DNA of 64,000 nt. Source: CAWAPS01 sp963783945 (GTDB taxonomy: Bacteria; Actinomycetota; Acidimicrobiia; Acidimicrobiales; Palsa-688). Positions 62,271-64,000 of this stretch are shown in pieces; the stretch's first letter is position 1; every line of letters begins with the position of its first letter. Position numbers and translations under genes: made by a program. The DNA is taken from NCBI GenBank assembly GCA_963783945.1, contig CAWAPS010000007.1, positions 1-64,000 of the forward strand, in the 5' to 3' direction. Below the pieces are notes generated by a model that saw only the letters and a list, made by a program, of their open reading frames with translations, was not told where the DNA came from and did no database searches.

Positions 62271-63609
62271 ATGAGTCTCGAACTGGAACGGTCGCTGGCT
62301 GAGATTCCGATTCTGGATATCGCACACGCACTTGGTCGGCGGCAAGCTGGCTGCGCGCGGGCTGCACGACTTGTTGCTCTACCACATGGTCGTCAGCGAT
62401 CTCTACGCCGCGGGCTGCCCGAACGGAGCGCAGGCTGACCCAGTTTCCCGGCTGGCCGTCGAAAGCCGAAGCCACAGCGCGGATCGAAGAGGCCCTGCCT
62501 TTCTTGCCATTCATCCAGAACACGTCTTCTTTCTGGGGGTTGCGGATCATTCTCCGCCACCACTACGGATGGTCGGCACCGCTGGACCATTCGAACTGGA
62601 AGAAGCTCGACGCGATGATTCGCGAGCGGGCCGACGATCGATCGTGGGCACACCAGGTGCTGGACCGGGCAGGAATCGAGCGCACCGGCACGGAGCTGGC
62701 CCGGCGAGGGAATGGATCGGACGACAGCCGCTTGCAATACTCGCTCGAATGGGGGTTCTTCACTCGCTGCCAGTGGGGCGAATTCGATACGGCGCTCTAC
62801 GAGCTGGAGCGTTGCTGGGGAAAAACGCCCGAGAGCCCCGCTCCGATCGGCGCAGGCCCGAGACCGGCCACGGAGCACACGATCAAGTGCCTTGATGACG
62901 TGCACCAGGCGGTCGAGCACTATGTCGACAGCATCCCGTACGATCGCATCATCGCCACGGCGACCCACCTCTCAACCGACATCGACTATCGCATCGTGAG
63001 CGACGCCGAGATGACGGCTGCGATCAAGCGGCGCAGTCACGCAGGGCCGGCCGAGCGGGATTGTTACGCGTCTTATGTGAACGAGCTCTTCCTGACGATG
63101 CTCGAGGCACGCGGCGAGCAACTGATCTTTCAGTTCAGCTTCGGGGCCGAGCCGCTTCCGTTCGAGACTGCAAGCCGGCTTTCACAGCGCACCATCGGGC
63201 AAGTCGCGGAGATGATCGGGCGGCATCCCAAGCTGAAATTTCAGTGCTTCCTTGGTTCTCGCCACGCCAACCAGTCGATGTGCACGCTGGTGCGCGAGCT
63301 GCCGAACTTGAGCTTGGCCGGCTTCTGGTGGCATAACTTCTTTCCGTCGACAATCGCCCAGGTCATGCACGAGCGGCTCGAGATGGTGCCGGCGAACAAG
63401 CAGGTCGGGTTCTTCTCCGACGCCTATTGCGTCGAGTGGTCTTATGCCAAGGTCGTGATCGCGACAAGGTGATGGCGAACGTGCTGGCCGAGCGGATCGA
63501 GCTGGGCCATCTGAACCACCAGCAGGCCATGGCCTATGTGCGCGAGATTCAGTATCAGACTCCGCAGACGCTGCTGGGGATGACGCCGCGACCGCCAAAA
63601 TCGAGGTAA
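62271..63609 (+). CDS. Uronate isomerase-like amidohydrolase-superfamily protein, frameshifted
   Basis: About 445 residues. The ATG at 62271 gives SLELERSLAEIPILDI; one extra G at about 62322 disrupts the expected DIHTHLVGG metal motif, which then continues as GGKLAARGLHDLLLYHMVVS, DLYAAGCP. Next, FIQNTSSFWGLRIILRHHYG, QLIFQFSFGAEPLPFETASR, GQVAEMIGRHPKLKFQCFLG, LSLAGFWWHNFFPSTIAQVM, VGFFSDAYCVEWSYAK and ERIELGHLNHQQAMAYVREI. The overall order fits the UxaC-related branch. The HxH, the SRHANQ stretch and FSDAYC are likely active-site parts. It would isomerise a uronate, making a sugar-acid pathway likely. Breaks near 62322, 62435, 62495 and 63460. Confidence 0.75.
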
Positions 63610-63630
63610 GGAGCCGATAGGGGACGCTCG

Positions 63631-64000
63631 ATGGAAACCGCACGAATTGCCCAGATCATCGATGAGATGGGGACACTGCTGGAGATCAAGGGTGAGAATC
63701 CGTTCCGTTGCCGGGCTTACCACACGGCGGCCCAGTCGCTCGGGAATCTGCCCGCCGACTTGCGCGAGATGATCGCCGACGGGAGCTTGAAAGAGGTTCC
63801 CGGCATCGGCGAGACGATGTATTCCAAGATCGTTCAGCTCGCGACGACGGGACAGCTTGCGTCGTACGACGAGCTGAAGCGCAGCATGCCCGCAGGGCTG
63901 GTCGCGCTCCTGCGCATTCCCGGACTGGGACCCAAGAAGATCAAGATGCTGCACGATGAGCTCAAGATCGACAGCTTGGCGGACCTGCGGGCGGCGGCCC
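63631..64000 (+). CDS. polX: PolX-family DNA polymerase, 5' part (window edge)
   Basis: The first 123 residues are present; the gene runs off the window. METARIAQIIDEMGTLLEIK then GENPFRCRAYHTAAQSLGNL is the N-terminal 8-kDa-like domain of family X polymerases. Two helix-hairpin-helix motifs follow (LKEVPGIGETMYSKIVQL; ALLRIPGLGPKKIKMLHDEL). In bacteria this type continues with a polymerase palm and a PHP exonuclease and acts in base excision and gap repair. It starts 21 nt after the uronate-isomerase-like gene but is probably functionally unrelated to that operon. Confidence 0.9.
   Translation, partial: METARIAQIIDEMGTLLEIKGENPFRCRAYHTAAQSLGNLPADLREMIADGSLKEVPGIGETMYSKIVQLATTGQLASYDELKRSMPAGLVALLRIPGLGPKKIKMLHDELKIDSLADLRAAA

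Overview
High-GC bacterial DNA that looks like a planctomycete, most plausibly of the Isosphaerales/Gemmatales side. The evidence is Tat-type signals on Gfo/Idh/MocA and ThuA-like proteins, a PEP-CTERM protein, a giant ECF sigma factor with a membrane anchor and long C-terminal extension, a Cys/Met-rich small protein, GH99-like and clan-A glycosidases, and large families of GC-rich palindromic repeats. No rRNA, tRNA or CRISPR array was recognised.

Layout. 0-8.2 kb is repeat and mobile DNA: a multicopy winged-helix ORF of unknown function between 76/80-bp direct repeats and next to a 75-bp hairpin array; a 3.4-kb G-rich repeat array split by an IS4-family element with a clear 9-bp target duplication; a collapsed TPR/glycosyltransferase/DUF6165 gene; and a RAYT-transposase remnant. 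8.6-14.3 kb carries two tandem polymorphic-toxin cassettes that share a ~0.93-kb module but have unrelated C-termini, each followed by its own small gene. 14.9-17.8 kb is a group II intron with an intact RT-HNH protein. 18-22.9 kb has small secreted or Cys-rich genes and a subtilase with a propeptide-like partner gene. 23-45 kb is mixed chromosome: oxidoreductase, GNAT, accA, Ser/Thr kinase, AAA ATPase, GT2, ThuA, NagX/HGSNAT-like acyltransferase, rpsA with promoter and terminator, primary-type sigma factor, PEP-CTERM protein, GH99-like protein, and a truncated PIN/RHH pair. 45-55.3 kb is a segmental duplication: giant ECF sigma, glycosidase fragment, a second copy of the ECF gene lacking exactly the sigma domains, and a full glycosidase. 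57.1-63.6 kb is a tightly coupled operon: RuBisCO-like protein, Gfo/Idh/MocA dehydrogenase, xylose-isomerase-like TIM barrel, alpha/beta hydrolase, pentulose-phosphate epimerase, uronate-isomerase-like protein. PolX starts at the right edge.

Caveat. Single-base indels break many reading frames, including accA and rpsA, which a cell can hardly lose. Most such breaks are therefore probably sequence errors. Frameshifted genes are given as one feature with the break noted; pseudogene is reserved for cases with clear deletion, truncation or mobile-element context.

Strongest candidates for something new are the duplicated toxin cassettes, the sigma-less ECF paralog and the RuBisCO-like operon.
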